64,000 bases of DNA from Corynebacterium sp. ACRQK (GTDB taxonomy: Bacteria > Actinomycetota > Actinomycetes > Mycobacteriales > Mycobacteriaceae), in contig NZ_JAKRMU010000002.1 of assembly GCF_022345965.1 (NCBI RefSeq), positions 124,001 through 188,000 on the forward strand, in the 5' to 3' direction. Of the stretch, positions 1 through 9,601 are shown piece after piece. Within the stretch, counting starts at the first letter, position 1, and each line of letters opens with the position of its first letter. Both the position numbers and the translations under genes were made by a program. The notes under the pieces were generated by a model. That model did no database searches and was not told where the DNA came from. It was given only the letters and a program-made list of their open reading frames with translations.

Positions 1-338
1 TCCTCTAGCCAGGGGACGAACTCTTCCGGTACGTTCTCGCCATCGCGACCGAGGATCACGTCCGCCAGCGGGATCAGGATAAACACGGCAATGGGGCCGG
101 CCCACCAGGTGATATGGATCAGCAGGTCGGGGCCGTTGATGGCCTTGAGCCAGGAGGCAACGCCCCACACGATCAGCGAAATGGCCGCCGGGAAGAGGCT
201 GAACGTCCAGGCGTACTTCTTGGAGTCTTTCCAGCCGGGTGGGCGCTTGGCCTGGGGTGCGCCGGGGGAGGCGCTAGCGCCTCCGGCTGGGGTGCCCGCG
301 CCCTTGGCTGTGTGCGCTGGGTTCTGCGTGGTTGTCAT
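1..338 (-). CDS. alkB: alkane 1-monooxygenase (AlkB-type), N-terminal part, cut by window edge
   Basis: Only the first ~112 codons are in the window; the gene continues past position 1. Translated from an ATG at 338, it gives a Gly/Ala/Pro-rich N-terminus, then two hydrophobic segments and the run LADVILGRDGENVPEEF, which matches the start of AlkB-type non-haem di-iron membrane hydroxylases just before the first His box. The His boxes themselves are outside the window. A ribosome site (AGGTGAG) lies about 8 bases before the ATG. Known role of the family: terminal hydroxylation of n-alkanes using rubredoxin. The neighbouring fadD could activate the resulting fatty acids. Xylene monooxygenase-like or other desaturase-family enzymes are alternatives. 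Confidence 0.7.
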   Translation of the reverse strand, partial: MTTTQNPAHTAKGAGTPAGGASASPGAPQAKRPPGWKDSKKYAWTFSLFPAAISLIVWGVASWLKAINGPDLLIHITWWAGPIAVFILIPLADVILGRDGENVPEEFVPWLE

Positions 339-391
339 CGTCGACTCACCTGCATTCCTGTGTGTATTGATGGCGTTCGGTTTGTACTCGG

Positions 392-435
392 TTGGTATTC
401 AGGTGGTATTCAGGTGGTATCCAGTTGGTGTTTAG
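392..435. repeat. four 11-bp direct repeats upstream of alkB
   Basis: Four tandem 11-base units read TTGGTATTCAG, GTGGTATTCAG, GTGGTATCCAG and TTGGTGTTTAG. They lie 54-97 bases before the alkB start. A fixed period of one helical turn suits cooperative binding of a regulator on one face of DNA. This role is inferred. Confidence 0.6.
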
Positions 436-510
436 TTGGCGTACGAGTGCCGTACGGGTGGCGCGTGGATGACGAGGCATCCCGATTCGCGCATGTGATA
501 CAGGTTACAG

Positions 511-529
511 TATTGTTTTCACAACAATA
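511..529. promoter_or_regulatory. 19-bp perfect dyad, candidate operator
   Basis: The arms TATTGTT and AACAATA are perfect reverse complements around a 5-base centre (TTCAC), in an AT-rich patch of the alkB upstream region. Size and symmetry fit a TetR- or LacI-type dimer site. No promoter hexamers were assigned. The rest of the 339-722 gap holds the 11-bp repeats and the fadD terminator, and no gene was seen there. Confidence 0.5.
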
Positions 530-574
530 TCAATTTGGGTAATTCTGGACCCTAAAGGTGGTTTATTGGGGTGC

Positions 575-618
575 CAAGAAAGCCGAAACCCGAGCCCGGC
601 GTATTCGCCGAACTCGGG
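575..618 (-). terminator. terminator of fadD
   Basis: Read on the minus strand, a hairpin with CCCGAG/CTCGGG outer and GGCG/CGCC inner pairing is followed by a T-rich run (TTTCGGCTTTCTT). It lies about 105 bases after the fadD stop. Confidence 0.55.
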
Positions 619-722
619 AAGAGCTAGAAAAGGGGAAGCGCCGCCCGTGCTGCTGGCCCGGGTGTAAGCACCGTGAGCGCACCGGCCACGCTTAACGCGT
701 CTACCGGGTGCGCCAGCCCTGC

Positions 723-2456
723 CTACAGCATTGTCATGATCAGGTCCTTAACCTCACGGCGGCGGATCTTGCCGATCAGATCAGCCGGCATCTCGTCGAC
801 GACGAAGTAGCGGCGCGGCACCTTGTAGCGGGTCAGGCCCTCGCGAGCCCACTCGCGGATGGCGTCCTGGTCGAAGTCGGCCTCGCTCACGCCGTCCTCC
901 AGAACAACTGCGGCGACAACCTCCTCGGAGCCGTCTTCCTGCGGCAGGCCAACCACGCCGGCCTTCTGAATCTGCTCGTGCTCCTCCAGGAACTCCTCCA
1001 CCTCGGCAGGGTAGACGTTGAACCCACCGGTGATGATCATTTCCTTGATGCGGGAGACGATCTTGATGAAGCCGTCCGGCTCCATCACAGCCATATCGCC
1101 AGTGCAGAACCAATCCTCGTGGAACGGCTGATCCTCATCCGGGATGTTGATATATCCGTGGAAGACCTGGCGGCCGCGGGCTAGCAGTTCGCCTGGCTCG
1201 CCGTCCGGCATGGTCTTACTGAAGTCGTTCGGGTCGGCCACGCGCATTTCCGTATCCGGGAACGGGATGCCGATGTAGCCCGCGCGGCGCTCCGGGGTGA
1301 CAGGGTTGGCCACGAGGATCGGGCCCGACTCGGTCAGGCCATAGCCCTCCACGATCTTGCCGCCGGTCTTCTTCTCCCACTCCAGAGTGGTGTGCACCGG
1401 CAGTGGCGCCGCTCCGGACAGAGCGTTGGCGATTCCGCGCAGGTCCAGGTTGTGCTCATCCGCGGCAGCCAGGATCTTGTCGTACAGGGTAGGTACACCC
1501 GGCATGTAGGTGGGGGTCTCGCGCTTCAGCTGATCCACAATCAGCGGAATCTCCGGCTTCGGCAGTAGTAGCAGCTTGCCGCCGGTGGATACGGCCAGTG
1601 CGGCGGTCAGCGTCAGGCCGTAGATGTGGAACAGGGGGAGGGTAGCGAGGAACTTCTCCTGACCACGCTCGCCGATGCCGCTGATCCAGGACTGTCCCTG
1701 GATAACGTTGGACATGACGTTGCCGTGCGTCAGCTGCGCGCCCTTTGGCTTACCGGTCGTACCGGAAGTGAAGAGGATGAACGCAGGGGAGTCCTGTGTC
1801 GTCTCCGGGCAGTTTTCGATGTCCGATCCGTCGCCACCAAACTTGGCGCTCTGCAGCTGGGAGAACGGAATGGTGCCCGGTGCCTCGCCGTGCAGCTGGT
1901 CGCGCTTTTCCTTGATCGACTTGATCGGCAGCTTCAGAGCCAGACGCTTCACCAGCGGCATCGCGTCGATCATGTTCACGCTGACGATCTTCTCCAGCGG
2001 TGTGGTGCGTGAAAGCTCCTGGAACATCGGGGCGATCTTGTCCCAGACCACCGCAACCTTCGCGCCGTGGTCCTTGCAGGGGCCTTCCAGTTCGCGGGCG
2101 GTGTACAGCGGGTTGTGCTCTGCCACCACGGCGCCCAACTTGTGGACGGCGAAGATCGTAATTAGGTGCTGCGGGCAGTTCGGCAGCGTTACGGCCACGC
2201 GGTCGCCCGGGCGCACGCCCAGCTCGCGCAGGCCAGCGGCCACGCTCTTGACCTGCTTAAGGAAATCTCCGTAAGTCATCGTCTGGCCAAAGAAGTCCAG
2301 GATGTCGGCGCTCGAGTGTTCGGCGACAGTACGGTCGAGAAGCTTAGCCATGGTGTCGTCTTGGTACTCTAGGCTGTGCGGAGTCCACTCCGCGTAGTAC
2401 TTCAGGTAAGGCTTGTCCTTCCAGGCCGTTCCCTCTGGGCGCTCGGTGTCAGTCAT
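723..2456 (-). CDS. fadD: long-chain fatty acid-CoA ligase
   Basis: A 577-residue ANL-superfamily adenylating enzyme that makes acyl-CoA from fatty acid, ATP and CoA. The ATP-binding loop SGTTGKPKG is near residue 235, YGLTESGP near 372, and the CTGD and GGFNVYPAEVEE motifs lie near 440-480, ending in the typical C-terminal IGKIRRREV region. Length is normal for FadD. The ATG is preceded by AAGGGAT. It sits beside alkB on the same strand, which suggests a shared role in using alkanes or host lipids, but a ~380-base gap with a terminator separates them. The exact chain-length preference cannot be read from sequence. Confidence 0.88.
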   Translation of the reverse strand: MTDTERPEGTAWKDKPYLKYYAEWTPHSLEYQDDTMAKLLDRTVAEHSSADILDFFGQTMTYGDFLKQVKSVAAGLRELGVRPGDRVAVTLPNCPQHLITIFAVHKLGAVVAEHNPLYTARELEGPCKDHGAKVAVVWDKIAPMFQELSRTTPLEKIVSVNMIDAMPLVKRLALKLPIKSIKEKRDQLHGEAPGTIPFSQLQSAKFGGDGSDIENCPETTQDSPAFILFTSGTTGKPKGAQLTHGNVMSNVIQGQSWISGIGERGQEKFLATLPLFHIYGLTLTAALAVSTGGKLLLLPKPEIPLIVDQLKRETPTYMPGVPTLYDKILAAADEHNLDLRGIANALSGAAPLPVHTTLEWEKKTGGKIVEGYGLTESGPILVANPVTPERRAGYIGIPFPDTEMRVADPNDFSKTMPDGEPGELLARGRQVFHGYINIPDEDQPFHEDWFCTGDMAVMEPDGFIKIVSRIKEMIITGGFNVYPAEVEEFLEEHEQIQKAGVVGLPQEDGSEEVVAAVVLEDGVSEADFDQDAIREWAREGLTRYKVPRRYFVVDEMPADLIGKIRRREVKDLIMTML

Positions 2457-2553
2457 GTAGATCCCTTAGGTCTTTAGAAACAGTCTTCAAAACGTGATGC
2501 ACGTTACTTTGGCACCCTATCTAACTTTCTCGTTTTCTTTGGTGGAATTAAGC

Positions 2554-2573
2554 AAATTTTTGTGGACGCCACC
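2554..2573 (-). repeat. dispersed motif copy 1 (upstream of mshA)
   Basis: GGTGGCGTCCACAAAAATTT on the minus strand, 41 bases before the mshA start, between genes. Confidence 0.6.
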
Positions 2574-2599
2574 TACCCCCAGCCCCGCTCTAACCTGGC

Positions 2600-2605
2600 T
2601 AAGCT
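2600..2605 (+). promoter_or_regulatory. -10 element of mshA, leaderless
   Basis: TAAGCT ends 8 bases before the mshA ATG at 2614, so transcription would begin at or next to the start codon. Confidence 0.5.
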
Positions 2606-2613
2606 TGGGCGGT

Positions 2614-3873
2614 ATGCGCGTCGCTATGATCTCCATGCACACCTCACCCCTCGAGCAACCCGGCACGGGGGATGCCGGCGGGATGAACGTGTACGTGAAA
2701 AACATTGCTGAGCAGCTGGAACGTAAGGGCGTCACCGTCGATGTATTTACCCGAGCGACCCGGCCTTTACAGGGCGAGGTAGTCAACGTCCGCCCGGGGT
2801 TAAGGGTGATCAACTGCGTGGCTGGGCCGTACGAGGGGCTGTCGAAGGAGGAGCTGTCCACGCAGCTGGCGGCGTTTACGGGCTCGATCCTGGCCTTTTG
2901 CCGCGAGGAGGGGGTGAGCTACGACCTGATCCACTCGCACTATTGGCTCTCTGGGCAGGTCGGGTGGCTGCTGCGCGACCTGTGGCAGGTCCCTTGGGTG
3001 CACACGGCGCACACGCTGGCGGCGGTGAAGAACAACTTCCTGGCCGATGGCGATTCGCGCGAGCCGGAATCGCGCCGCATCTGTGAACAGCAGATCGTGG
3101 ACAATGCAGATCTCCTGATCGTAAACACGGACCAGGAGGTGCAGGATCTTATTGAGGGTTATGACGCCACCACGTGCGCGATCAGAGTTGTCCCACCGGG
3201 GGCAGACGTCGATCGCTTCACGCCTGGATCGGATCGTGCGACCGAGCGTTCCCGCCGCGAACTGGGCATTCCCTTCCGGACGAAGGTCATTGGTTTCGTC
3301 GGCCGGTTGCAGCGATTGAAGGGGCCGCAGGTGCTGCTGCGAGCAGTGGCGGAGCTTTTGGACCGGCACCCTCAGCAGCAGTTGGCCGTGGTGATCTGCG
3401 GTGGATCCTCCGGGGCGGGCGGCAACGAGCTGGAGCGACTGCAGCTGTTGGCCGAGGAGCTAGGGATTAGCCGCTGCGTGCGTTTCCTGGCACCGCGTCC
3501 ACCCGAGGAGCTGGTGGGCGTGTACCGGGCGGCGGACATCGTGGCGGTGCCCAGTTACAACGAGTCCTTCGGGTTGGTGGCGCTGGAGGCACAGGCGTGT
3601 GGCACGCCTGTCGTGGCTACGCGCACCGGCGGCCTGCCGATCGCGGTGGAGGATGAGAAGTCCGGCCTGCTGGTGGACGGCCACGATGCGGGCGACTGGG
3701 CCGATGCGCTGGGCAAGCTGGTGTTGGACGACGATCTGCGCATCGCGATGGGGGAGTATGCCCCGAGCCACGCCGCTAGGTTCTCCTGGCAGGCATCTGC
3801 GGAAGCTTTGTACAAGCTGTACGAAGAGCTGCCGCCCGCCGGCCACCGTGGGGAGCGCCAGCCTGCCGGGTAG
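2614..3873 (+). CDS. mshA: D-inositol-3-phosphate glycosyltransferase (mycothiol synthesis)
   Basis: A GT4 retaining glycosyltransferase that moves GlcNAc from UDP-GlcNAc to inositol 3-phosphate, the first step of mycothiol synthesis. The N-terminal loop [17 protein letters not shown] is diagnostic for MshA, and the GT4 motif [13 protein letters not shown] lies near residue 314. Starting at ATG 2614 gives 419 residues, the usual length; an in-frame ATG at 2494 would add 40 residues unlike the family and cross the promoter. The order mshA-ybjN-gpm-senX3-regX3 is conserved in Corynebacteriales. Confidence 0.92.
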   Translation: MRVAMISMHTSPLEQPGTGDAGGMNVYVKNIAEQLERKGVTVDVFTRATRPLQGEVVNVRPGLRVINCVAGPYEGLSKEELSTQLAAFTGSILAFCREEGVSYDLIHSHYWLSGQVGWLLRDLWQVPWVHTAHTLAAVKNNFLADGDSREPESRRICEQQIVDNADLLIVNTDQEVQDLIEGYDATTCAIRVVPPGADVDRFTPGSDRATERSRRELGIPFRTKVIGFVGRLQRLKGPQVLLRAVAELLDRHPQQQLAVVICGGSSGAGGNELERLQLLAEELGISRCVRFLAPRPPEELVGVYRAADIVAVPSYNESFGLVALEAQACGTPVVATRTGGLPIAVEDEKSGLLVDGHDAGDWADALGKLVLDDDLRIAMGEYAPSHAARFSWQASAEALYKLYEELPPAGHRGERQPAG

Positions 3874-3930
3874 AACCGGGGAAAATCCAAGGTGACTGCG
3901 CCGGGGCAGGCGGAAATGTAGTTTGGGGTT

Positions 3931-4587
3931 ATGGATCGCACACGGATTTGTGAACTTCTGGACGAAGCGGAAGTCGAGTACACCCTCCCCGAGGGGCCGG
4001 CCGGGCAAGACGGCAACGTCGTAGTCGTGCTGCCGGGCGAAAAGCGCCTGAAGACAAACTGCATCTTCATTCCACAGGACGGCATGTTCCGAGTGGAAGC
4101 CTTTGTCTGCCGCGCGGTGGAGGAAGGCCAGGAGGAGGTCTACAAGCTGCTGCTGCACGCCAACCGCCGCAGCTTTGGAGTGCACTACACGCTGGACCGG
4201 AACAACGACATCTACCTGGTGGGCCAGTTCTCGGATAACACCAGCAGCGAGGACATTCAGCGGATCCTGGGGCAGGTTCTGGAGCGGGCGGATGCGGACT
4301 TCAACCGCATCCTGGAGCGTGGCTTTGCCTCCTCCATTCGCCACGAGTGGGCATGGCGCCTGTCCCGTGGCGAACCTACCGTGAACCTCGCGGCCTTCGC
4401 ACACCTCAAGCCCTCCGAGCAGGAGGTCCAGCTGCTGGCGCCGCCACCGGGTTCCAAGTTGGCGTCCGAAGCAAAGAGCCCGAGCACCCCCGACCTAGAC
4501 GGCACCAGCGACGGTACGGAGCGCGGTGGTGCTGACGGCAGTGAGCAAGGCGAAGCGGAAGAAACAGAAACAGACCCGGAAGAATAA
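3931..4587 (+). CDS. YbjN-domain protein
   Basis: A 218-residue protein whose first ~165 residues form a YbjN/type III secretion chaperone-like fold, with conserved stretches such as [16 protein letters not shown]. The tail from ~170 is low-complexity, rich in Ser, Gly and Glu. It is the positional equivalent of M. tuberculosis Rv0487, between mshA and gpm. Biochemical role is unknown. TAGTTT at 3919-3924 ends 6 bases before the ATG, a leaderless-type promoter. A longer in-frame reading for the next gene overlaps this tail and was rejected. Confidence 0.75.
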   Translation: MDRTRICELLDEAEVEYTLPEGPAGQDGNVVVVLPGEKRLKTNCIFIPQDGMFRVEAFVCRAVEEGQEEVYKLLLHANRRSFGVHYTLDRNNDIYLVGQFSDNTSSEDIQRILGQVLERADADFNRILERGFASSIRHEWAWRLSRGEPTVNLAAFAHLKPSEQEVQLLAPPPGSKLASEAKSPSTPDLDGTSDGTERGGADGSEQGEAEETETDPEE

Positions 4588-4651
4588 ACAGAATAGGCGG
4601 TACCGCCAAATCCAGGGGCGCGCGGGCGCACATCATGGCAGAATTGGGAGT

Positions 4652-5416
4652 ATGAGCGAGCAAAACAACTCCCACGGAAATCTGATCCTGCTGCGTCACG
4701 GCCAGAGTGAATGGAACGCCTCCAACCAGTTCACCGGCTGGGTAGACGTGCGACTGACCGAGAAGGGGCGCGAGGAGGCAGTTCGCGGCGGCGAGATGAT
4801 CAAGGAAGCTGGCCTGGAGCCGACCATCCTGTACACCTCCCTGCTGCGCCGCGCCATCACCACCGCCAACATCGCCCTCGACGCGGCGGACCGCCACTGG
4901 ATCCCCGTTGTGCGCGACTGGCGCCTGAACGAGCGCCACTACGGCGCGCTGCAGGGTCTGAACAAGGCAGAGACCAAGGACAAGTACGGCGAAGAGCAGT
5001 TCATGGCATGGCGCCGTTCCTACGACACCCCGCCGCCGGCCATCGACGCTGACAACGAGTACGCCCAGACCAACGACCCGCGCTATGCCGACCTGCCCGA
5101 GACCCCGGCCACCGAGTGCCTGCTGGACGTCGTAAAGCGTTTCATTCCGTACTACGAGGAAGAGATCGAGCCGCGCGTGAAGAACGGCGAGACCGTCCTG
5201 GTTGCCGCACACGGAAACTCCCTGCGTGCGCTGGTTAAGCACCTGGACAAGATCTCCGATGAGGACATCGCGGGCCTGAACATCCCGACCGGCATCCCGC
5301 TGGTCTACCGCGTCGACGCGGACGGCAAGGTTCTGAACCCGGGTGGCGACTACCTGGACCCGGAGGCAGCTGCCGCTGGTGCCGCAGCCGTCGCCGCACA
5401 GGGCCAGGCTAAGTAA
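4652..5416 (+). CDS. gpmA: 2,3-bisphosphoglycerate-dependent phosphoglycerate mutase
   Basis: Interconverts 3- and 2-phosphoglycerate in glycolysis. The catalytic motif [10 protein letters not shown] places the phosphorylated His at residue 16; [11 protein letters not shown] and the second His in [11 protein letters not shown] are also present. Length is 254 residues with an Ala-rich C-terminal tail, close to the family's ~248. The start at 4652 follows a GGGAG ribosome site and gives the standard N-terminus; an upstream in-frame start at 4526 would add a Lys/Arg-rich stretch overlapping the previous gene. Confidence 0.93.
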   Translation: MSEQNNSHGNLILLRHGQSEWNASNQFTGWVDVRLTEKGREEAVRGGEMIKEAGLEPTILYTSLLRRAITTANIALDAADRHWIPVVRDWRLNERHYGALQGLNKAETKDKYGEEQFMAWRRSYDTPPPAIDADNEYAQTNDPRYADLPETPATECLLDVVKRFIPYYEEEIEPRVKNGETVLVAAHGNSLRALVKHLDKISDEDIAGLNIPTGIPLVYRVDADGKVLNPGGDYLDPEAAAAGAAAVAAQGQAK

Positions 5417-5437
5417 GAGCCGGGCTAAGTTATAGCC

Positions 5438-6709
5438 TTGGGATTTCTAACCTCAGGGGTTGCCCTTGGGCTGCTCTTAGGGCTGATCGTCGGCGTGTGC
5501 CTGGGCGCGCTCGGCATGTGGGGTTACCGCAAGCGAGTGAAGGCTCAGCGCAACACCCACACCCAAAGGGAGCTCGAGGGCAATCGTGTTTCCACGGTGG
5601 CGCAGGTTCTGCACTACGCCATCCAGTCTTCGCCCGATGCGGTGGCGGTAGTGGACCGCAAACGCAACGTTGTGCTTTCCAACCCGCGCGCCCACGAGCT
5701 GGGGCTGGTCCATGAGCGGAGCCTGAACGCCGAAGCGTGGAAGATGGTGGAGCGGGTCTTCGCCGACCAGGAGCCACGCGAGCTGAACTTCCTGCCCCCA
5801 CCGCGCCGCAGTAACCGACCTGTCATTGCCGTGGCCGGACAGGTCCAGCTGCTATCCCTCGTGGATGACCGCTTTGCGGTGGTGTACGCCACCGACGATT
5901 CCGAATCCGTGCGCATGGAATCCGCCCGCCGCGACTTCGTGGCCAACGTCTCCCACGAACTAAAAACCCCGGTGGGGGCGATCTCGCTGCTGGTAGAGAC
6001 CCTCATGTCGGTGCGTGACGACGAAGAGGCTGTAGAGTACTTCGGTTCAAAGTTGATCGTCGAAGTGCGTCGCATGAACCAGATGATTACCGAGCTGATC
6101 AGCCTGTCGAAGCTGCAGGGTGCGGAATCGTTGCCAGACCTGGAGGTCTTGAGCATCGACAAGGTCATCGAGGACGCGATTGACCGCTGCCGCCTGGCAG
6201 CCGAAGCGCGCAACATCGACCTGGTTAAGGACGGGCGCTCCGGGGCGATGGTGAAGGGTGACAAGGGGCTGCTGGTTACCAGCGTGTCCAACCTTCTGAC
6301 CAACGCCATCAACTATTCACCGGAGGGTTCGCCCGTTTCCATTTCCCGCGAAGCACAGGGTGATACCGTGACCATTCGCGTGACGGACCGGGGCATCGGC
6401 ATTTCCCAGGACGACCAAAAGCGGGTGTTCGAGAGGTTCTTCCGCGTGGATAAAGCGCGCTCGCGAGACACGGGCGGCACTGGTCTGGGGTTGGCCATCG
6501 TGAAGCACGTGATGGCCAACCACGGCGGTAGCGTTTCCCTGTGGTCCCGGCTGGGGACGGGCTCGACGTTTACTTTGGAGCTCCCACGCTTCCAGGAAGG
6601 TAAGGCCAAGGAGCTGCCGAGCGGAGAGATTCCGGTCATTCCGGACGCGCGGCGCCTGGACGACGCGAAGGGCACGGGCGCGGATCCAACAACAGAGGAC
6701 AAAGAATGA
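5438..6709 (+). CDS. senX3: sensor histidine kinase SenX3
   Basis: Membrane sensor kinase of the phosphate-responsive SenX3-RegX3 system. A single N-terminal membrane segment (residues 5-30) and a PAS-like region (~50-150) precede the HisKA box DFVANVSHELKTPVG with phospho-acceptor His173. The ATPase domain shows LLTNAINYSPEG (N box), DRGIGIS (G1) and GGTGLGLAIVKH (G2). The apparent start is TTG at 5438, with only a weak ribosome site 21 bases after gpmA, so the true start may differ by a few codons. The regX3 partner follows after 142 bases. Confidence 0.92.
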   Translation: MGFLTSGVALGLLLGLIVGVCLGALGMWGYRKRVKAQRNTHTQRELEGNRVSTVAQVLHYAIQSSPDAVAVVDRKRNVVLSNPRAHELGLVHERSLNAEAWKMVERVFADQEPRELNFLPPPRRSNRPVIAVAGQVQLLSLVDDRFAVVYATDDSESVRMESARRDFVANVSHELKTPVGAISLLVETLMSVRDDEEAVEYFGSKLIVEVRRMNQMITELISLSKLQGAESLPDLEVLSIDKVIEDAIDRCRLAAEARNIDLVKDGRSGAMVKGDKGLLVTSVSNLLTNAINYSPEGSPVSISREAQGDTVTIRVTDRGIGISQDDQKRVFERFFRVDKARSRDTGGTGLGLAIVKHVMANHGGSVSLWSRLGTGSTFTLELPRFQEGKAKELPSGEIPVIPDARRLDDAKGTGADPTTEDKE

Positions 6710-6851
6710 CCTTCGGGTTATCTTTTGGTGATCCCTTAGTGAACTGGGTGTCTTGAGGGTTGTTACTCCCTAAAGCCTGCGGGCACGTTACGATAGTTAC
6801 GGATAGTTTCTGTTGCTTTAAGATGTTCTTTTGAAAGGTTATTGAGCGGCT

Positions 6852-7544
6852 GTGACGAGCGTTTTGATTGTCGAAGACGAAGAGTCTTTGGCGGAACCTC
6901 TTGCGTTTCTGCTGAAAAAGGAAGGTTTCGAGGTCTTCATGGCCCCGGACGGTCCCACTGCGCTGGATACCTTCGCTGCGGAAAACATCGACATCATTCT
7001 ATTGGACCTGATGCTGCCCGGCATGTCCGGCACCGAGGTGTGCCGCCAGCTGCGCCAAACCTCCAGCGTGCCGGTGATTATGGTGACGGCTCGCGACAGT
7101 GAGATCGATAAGGTCGTGGGCCTCGAGCTCGGCGCCGACGATTACGTGACCAAGCCCTACTTCGCCCGCGAGCTGATCGCCCGCATCCGCGCTGTTCTGC
7201 GCCGCGGCGGTGAGGTGGAGGTCGAGGCTCCCGCCGACGACGGCCTGGTGCTGCAGGAGGATCGCGTGATGATGGACGTGGAGCGCCACATCGTCACCGT
7301 CGACGGGCAGAAGGTTCCTATGCCGCTCAAGGAATTCGACCTACTCGAGTACCTCATGCGTAACAGCGGCCGCGTGTTGACCCGTGGCCAGCTGATCGAC
7401 CGCGTATGGGGCGCCGATTACGTCGGCGATACCAAGACCCTGGACGTGCACATCAAGCGCCTGCGCTCCAAGATCGAGCGCAACCCCTCCCGCCCGGAGA
7501 TCCTGGTGACCGTCCGCGGCCTGGGCTACAAGTTCGAGGCCTAA
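6852..7544 (+). CDS. regX3: response regulator RegX3
   Basis: OmpR/PhoB-family regulator of 230 residues. The receiver domain has the acidic pair in VEDEE, phospho-acceptor Asp52 in LLDLMLPGMSG and the Lys in VTKPY; the C-terminal winged helix ends with KTLDVHIKRLRSKIE and VRGLGYKFE. It is the cognate partner of SenX3 upstream, known in mycobacteria to control phosphate uptake and respiration genes. The GTG start is separated from senX3 by 142 AT-richer bases that may hold its own promoter. It converges with the next gene, 6 bases apart. Confidence 0.93.
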   Translation: MTSVLIVEDEESLAEPLAFLLKKEGFEVFMAPDGPTALDTFAAENIDIILLDLMLPGMSGTEVCRQLRQTSSVPVIMVTARDSEIDKVVGLELGADDYVTKPYFARELIARIRAVLRRGGEVEVEAPADDGLVLQEDRVMMDVERHIVTVDGQKVPMPLKEFDLLEYLMRNSGRVLTRGQLIDRVWGADYVGDTKTLDVHIKRLRSKIERNPSRPEILVTVRGLGYKFEA

Positions 7545-7550
7545 CTCCGC

Positions 7551-8516
7551 CTAAATCCCGCGCCGCCGTGCTTCGGCCGTCGCCGGGTGAATCGACAGCA
7601 ACGGAAAGCCGCTAGGCGATACCTGCGCCAGCTTTTCCCGCTCCTCGCAGTGCGCGGCTAGCACCTCGTAGGCCTCCTTGCCGATCAACTCCGTCAGCTC
7701 TTCGCGGCCGGTGCGCCACAATGCCTCGCCACCTGCGTGGCAGTTCGGGTCCGAGGAGCAGTACCAGTCAAAGTCCTCGCCGCCGTCGCCCCATCCGCGG
7801 CGGTTGTATTCGGTGACGGTCGTCCGCAGCATCTCCGCCCCGTCGGGCCGGGTTTCCCAGTTCTCGAGTCGCCGTAGTGGCACCTGCCAGCACACTTCGG
7901 GCTTCGCCGCGGTCAGCTCGACGTCGTTGCGCAGTGCCCAGGCGTGCAGCGCGCAGCCGCGGCCCGCGGGGAATCCCTCCCGGTTGGCGAAGATGCACGC
8001 CCCGTTGGTGGTTATGGTCTTCAACGCGGGCTCCATCTCGCCCTCGTCGTTTTCTAGCTCATCCCATTCGAGCCACGGCTCGATGCCGTCGCCGCTTTGT
8101 TCTTGTGGACGCCCCTTCGCCTCCCATTCATCCATCTCCGCGGGGCGGTTCTGCCACTCTTCCGCCGTGAGCTTCTCCGCGACATTCCGCAGGGTCGCGC
8201 GGTCGTCTTCGTCGGTGAGAAATGCACCGTGAGTGCAACAGCCGACGTCCGGATTCTCGGCGTCAATACCCAAACAGGCTTCGGTACCAAACCGACAACG
8301 GTACGTGGACAGCAACCACGTGAGATCCACCTGGATGATGTGCTCGGAATCGGCGGGGTCGATGAACTCCAGCCATTCGCGAGGGTGTTCAGCGGGCATT
8401 TCGTGACCGGCGCGGATAGATAGGTCAGCGGGTGTGCCCTCCGGATAGCCGGTGGCTAGCTCGTTGTTTGAGGTTCCCGATTCGATCTCCGCAGACGTTT
8501 CATTCACGCGTTCCAC
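7551..8516 (-). CDS. conserved Cys-rich protein (Rv0495c-like)
   Basis: A 321-residue protein starting at GTG 8516. Cysteines form spaced clusters: [42 protein letters not shown] and [18 protein letters not shown]. The pattern suggests a metal or Fe-S site and resembles the YkgJ-like zinc/iron-chelating families. The first ~40 residues are variable. It sits next to ppx as Rv0495c does in M. tuberculosis, whose function is unknown to me. It is divergent from ppx with 24 bases between starts, so the two promoters must overlap. Confidence 0.7.
   Translation of the reverse strand: MERVNETSAEIESGTSNNELATGYPEGTPADLSIRAGHEMPAEHPREWLEFIDPADSEHIIQVDLTWLLSTYRCRFGTEACLGIDAENPDVGCCTHGAFLTDEDDRATLRNVAEKLTAEEWQNRPAEMDEWEAKGRPQEQSGDGIEPWLEWDELENDEGEMEPALKTITTNGACIFANREGFPAGRGCALHAWALRNDVELTAAKPEVCWQVPLRRLENWETRPDGAEMLRTTVTEYNRRGWGDGGEDFDWYCSSDPNCHAGGEALWRTGREELTELIGKEAYEVLAAHCEEREKLAQVSPSGFPLLSIHPATAEARRRGI
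8095..8114 (-). repeat. dispersed motif copy 2 (in Cys-rich protein gene)
   Basis: GGGGCGTCCACAAGAACAAA, inside the coding sequence. Confidence 0.6.
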
Positions 8517-8527
8517 CGTAGACCCAT

Positions 8528-8533
8528 TAGGCT
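8528..8533 (+). promoter_or_regulatory. -10 element of ppx, leaderless
   Basis: TAGGCT ends 7 bases before the GTG start at 8541, in the 24-base gap between divergent genes. Confidence 0.5.
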
Positions 8534-8540
8534 GGGGTGC

Positions 8541-9476
8541 GTGCGATTAGGTGTGCTTGACGTAGGAAGCAATACGGTTCATCTGGTGGTCGTCGATGCA
8601 CAGCGCGGCGGACCGCCGACTCCAATGAGCAATTGGAAGACTCCCATGCGCTTGGTGGAATACCTGGATAAGAAGGGTGCCATCAACGAAAAGGGACAGG
8701 GGAAGTTGCTCAATGGGGTGGCTCTGGCCAAGGAGATGTCGGAGCAGTTCCGCTGCGAAGGCATGCTTCCTTTTGCTACCTCTGCGCTCCGCTCGGCTGA
8801 GAACTCCGAGCAAGTGCTGGACAGGGTAGAGAATGAAACCGGTGTGCGCCTGCGGATCCTGTCGGGGGACGAGGAAGCGCGGCTGACATTCCTGGCAGTA
8901 AGGCGCTGGTACGGCTGGTCCGCTGGGCGCATCTGTGACCTGGATATTGGCGGCGGCTCCCTGGAGATGTCTATTGGCATGGACGAGGATCCGGATGTCG
9001 CCTGCAGCGTGAACCTGGGTGCGGGGCGCTTGACCCGCGAATGGTTCGATACCGACCCGCCTTCTAGGAAGAAGGTCGCGGAGCTGGGGGAGTTCATCGA
9101 CGAAGAGTTGAATGATCCGGTGGAAAAGCTGCTGGATTCTGGCGACATTGACTTGGCGGTGGGCACTTCCAAGACCTTTAGGATGCTGGCGCGTCTGACG
9201 GGTGCGGCGCCTTCTTCCGCTGGCCCGCGGGTAAAGCGCACCTTGACTCAGGCTGGCCTGCGACAGCTGATCGCCTTTATTTCCCGCATGACTGCCGCCG
9301 ATCGGGCGGAGTTGGAGGGGGTGAGTGCGGAGCGGTCGCACCAGGTCGTTGCCGGCGCGCTGGTGGCCGAGGCGGCGATGCGCAAGCTGGATATTGAGGT
9401 TTTGCACATGTGCCCGTGGGCGCTGCGCGAGGGTGTGATCTTCCGCCAGCTCGACCATAATCCGGATTTGACGTAA
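8541..9476 (+). CDS. ppx: exopolyphosphatase / Ppx-GppA phosphatase family
   Basis: An ASKHA-fold phosphatase of 311 residues, the size of the short actinobacterial Ppx enzymes. The N-terminal phosphate-binding loop [13 protein letters not shown], the second motif [10 protein letters not shown] (~residue 135) and the region [14 protein letters not shown] (~212) are present. Expected reaction: release of Pi from polyphosphate, or hydrolysis of pppGpp. The adjacent SenX3-RegX3 phosphate-sensing pair fits a phosphate-economy role, but this is inference. GTG start. Confidence 0.85.
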   Translation: MRLGVLDVGSNTVHLVVVDAQRGGPPTPMSNWKTPMRLVEYLDKKGAINEKGQGKLLNGVALAKEMSEQFRCEGMLPFATSALRSAENSEQVLDRVENETGVRLRILSGDEEARLTFLAVRRWYGWSAGRICDLDIGGGSLEMSIGMDEDPDVACSVNLGAGRLTREWFDTDPPSRKKVAELGEFIDEELNDPVEKLLDSGDIDLAVGTSKTFRMLARLTGAAPSSAGPRVKRTLTQAGLRQLIAFISRMTAADRAELEGVSAERSHQVVAGALVAEAAMRKLDIEVLHMCPWALREGVIFRQLDHNPDLT

Positions 9477-9494
9477 GTAACGCCAGTTGCTTCT

Positions 9495-9508
9495 GCCTAT
9501 ATGTAGGC
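9495..9508. promoter_or_regulatory. short palindrome before the Lys/Ala-rich membrane protein gene
   Basis: GCCTA-TATG-TAGGC, a 5-base dyad, lies 93 bases before the start at 9602 and just upstream of a possible -10 (TAAAGT). A regulatory role is a guess. Confidence 0.25.
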
Positions 9509-9601
9509 GAGTAAAGTAGTGTGTTTGAAGACATATGTTTAAAGTGACGCTTGAGGGCAGTTGAGACTGCGTTGCAAGTGATCAAGTGATGGGATCAATG
9601 G

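Noticed and set aside
392-435. Possible CRISPR array at the 11-bp repeats
   Set aside because: Units are too short, have no spacers, and no cas gene is near.
3460-4404. Long open frame on the minus strand across mshA and the ybjN gene
   Set aside because: Antisense shadow caused by GC-rich codon use; no family features, and both plus-strand genes are clear.
4526-4651. Upstream start for gpmA adding a Lys/Arg-rich stretch
   Set aside because: It overlaps the end of the ybjN gene, while 4652 has a ribosome site and the standard N-terminus.
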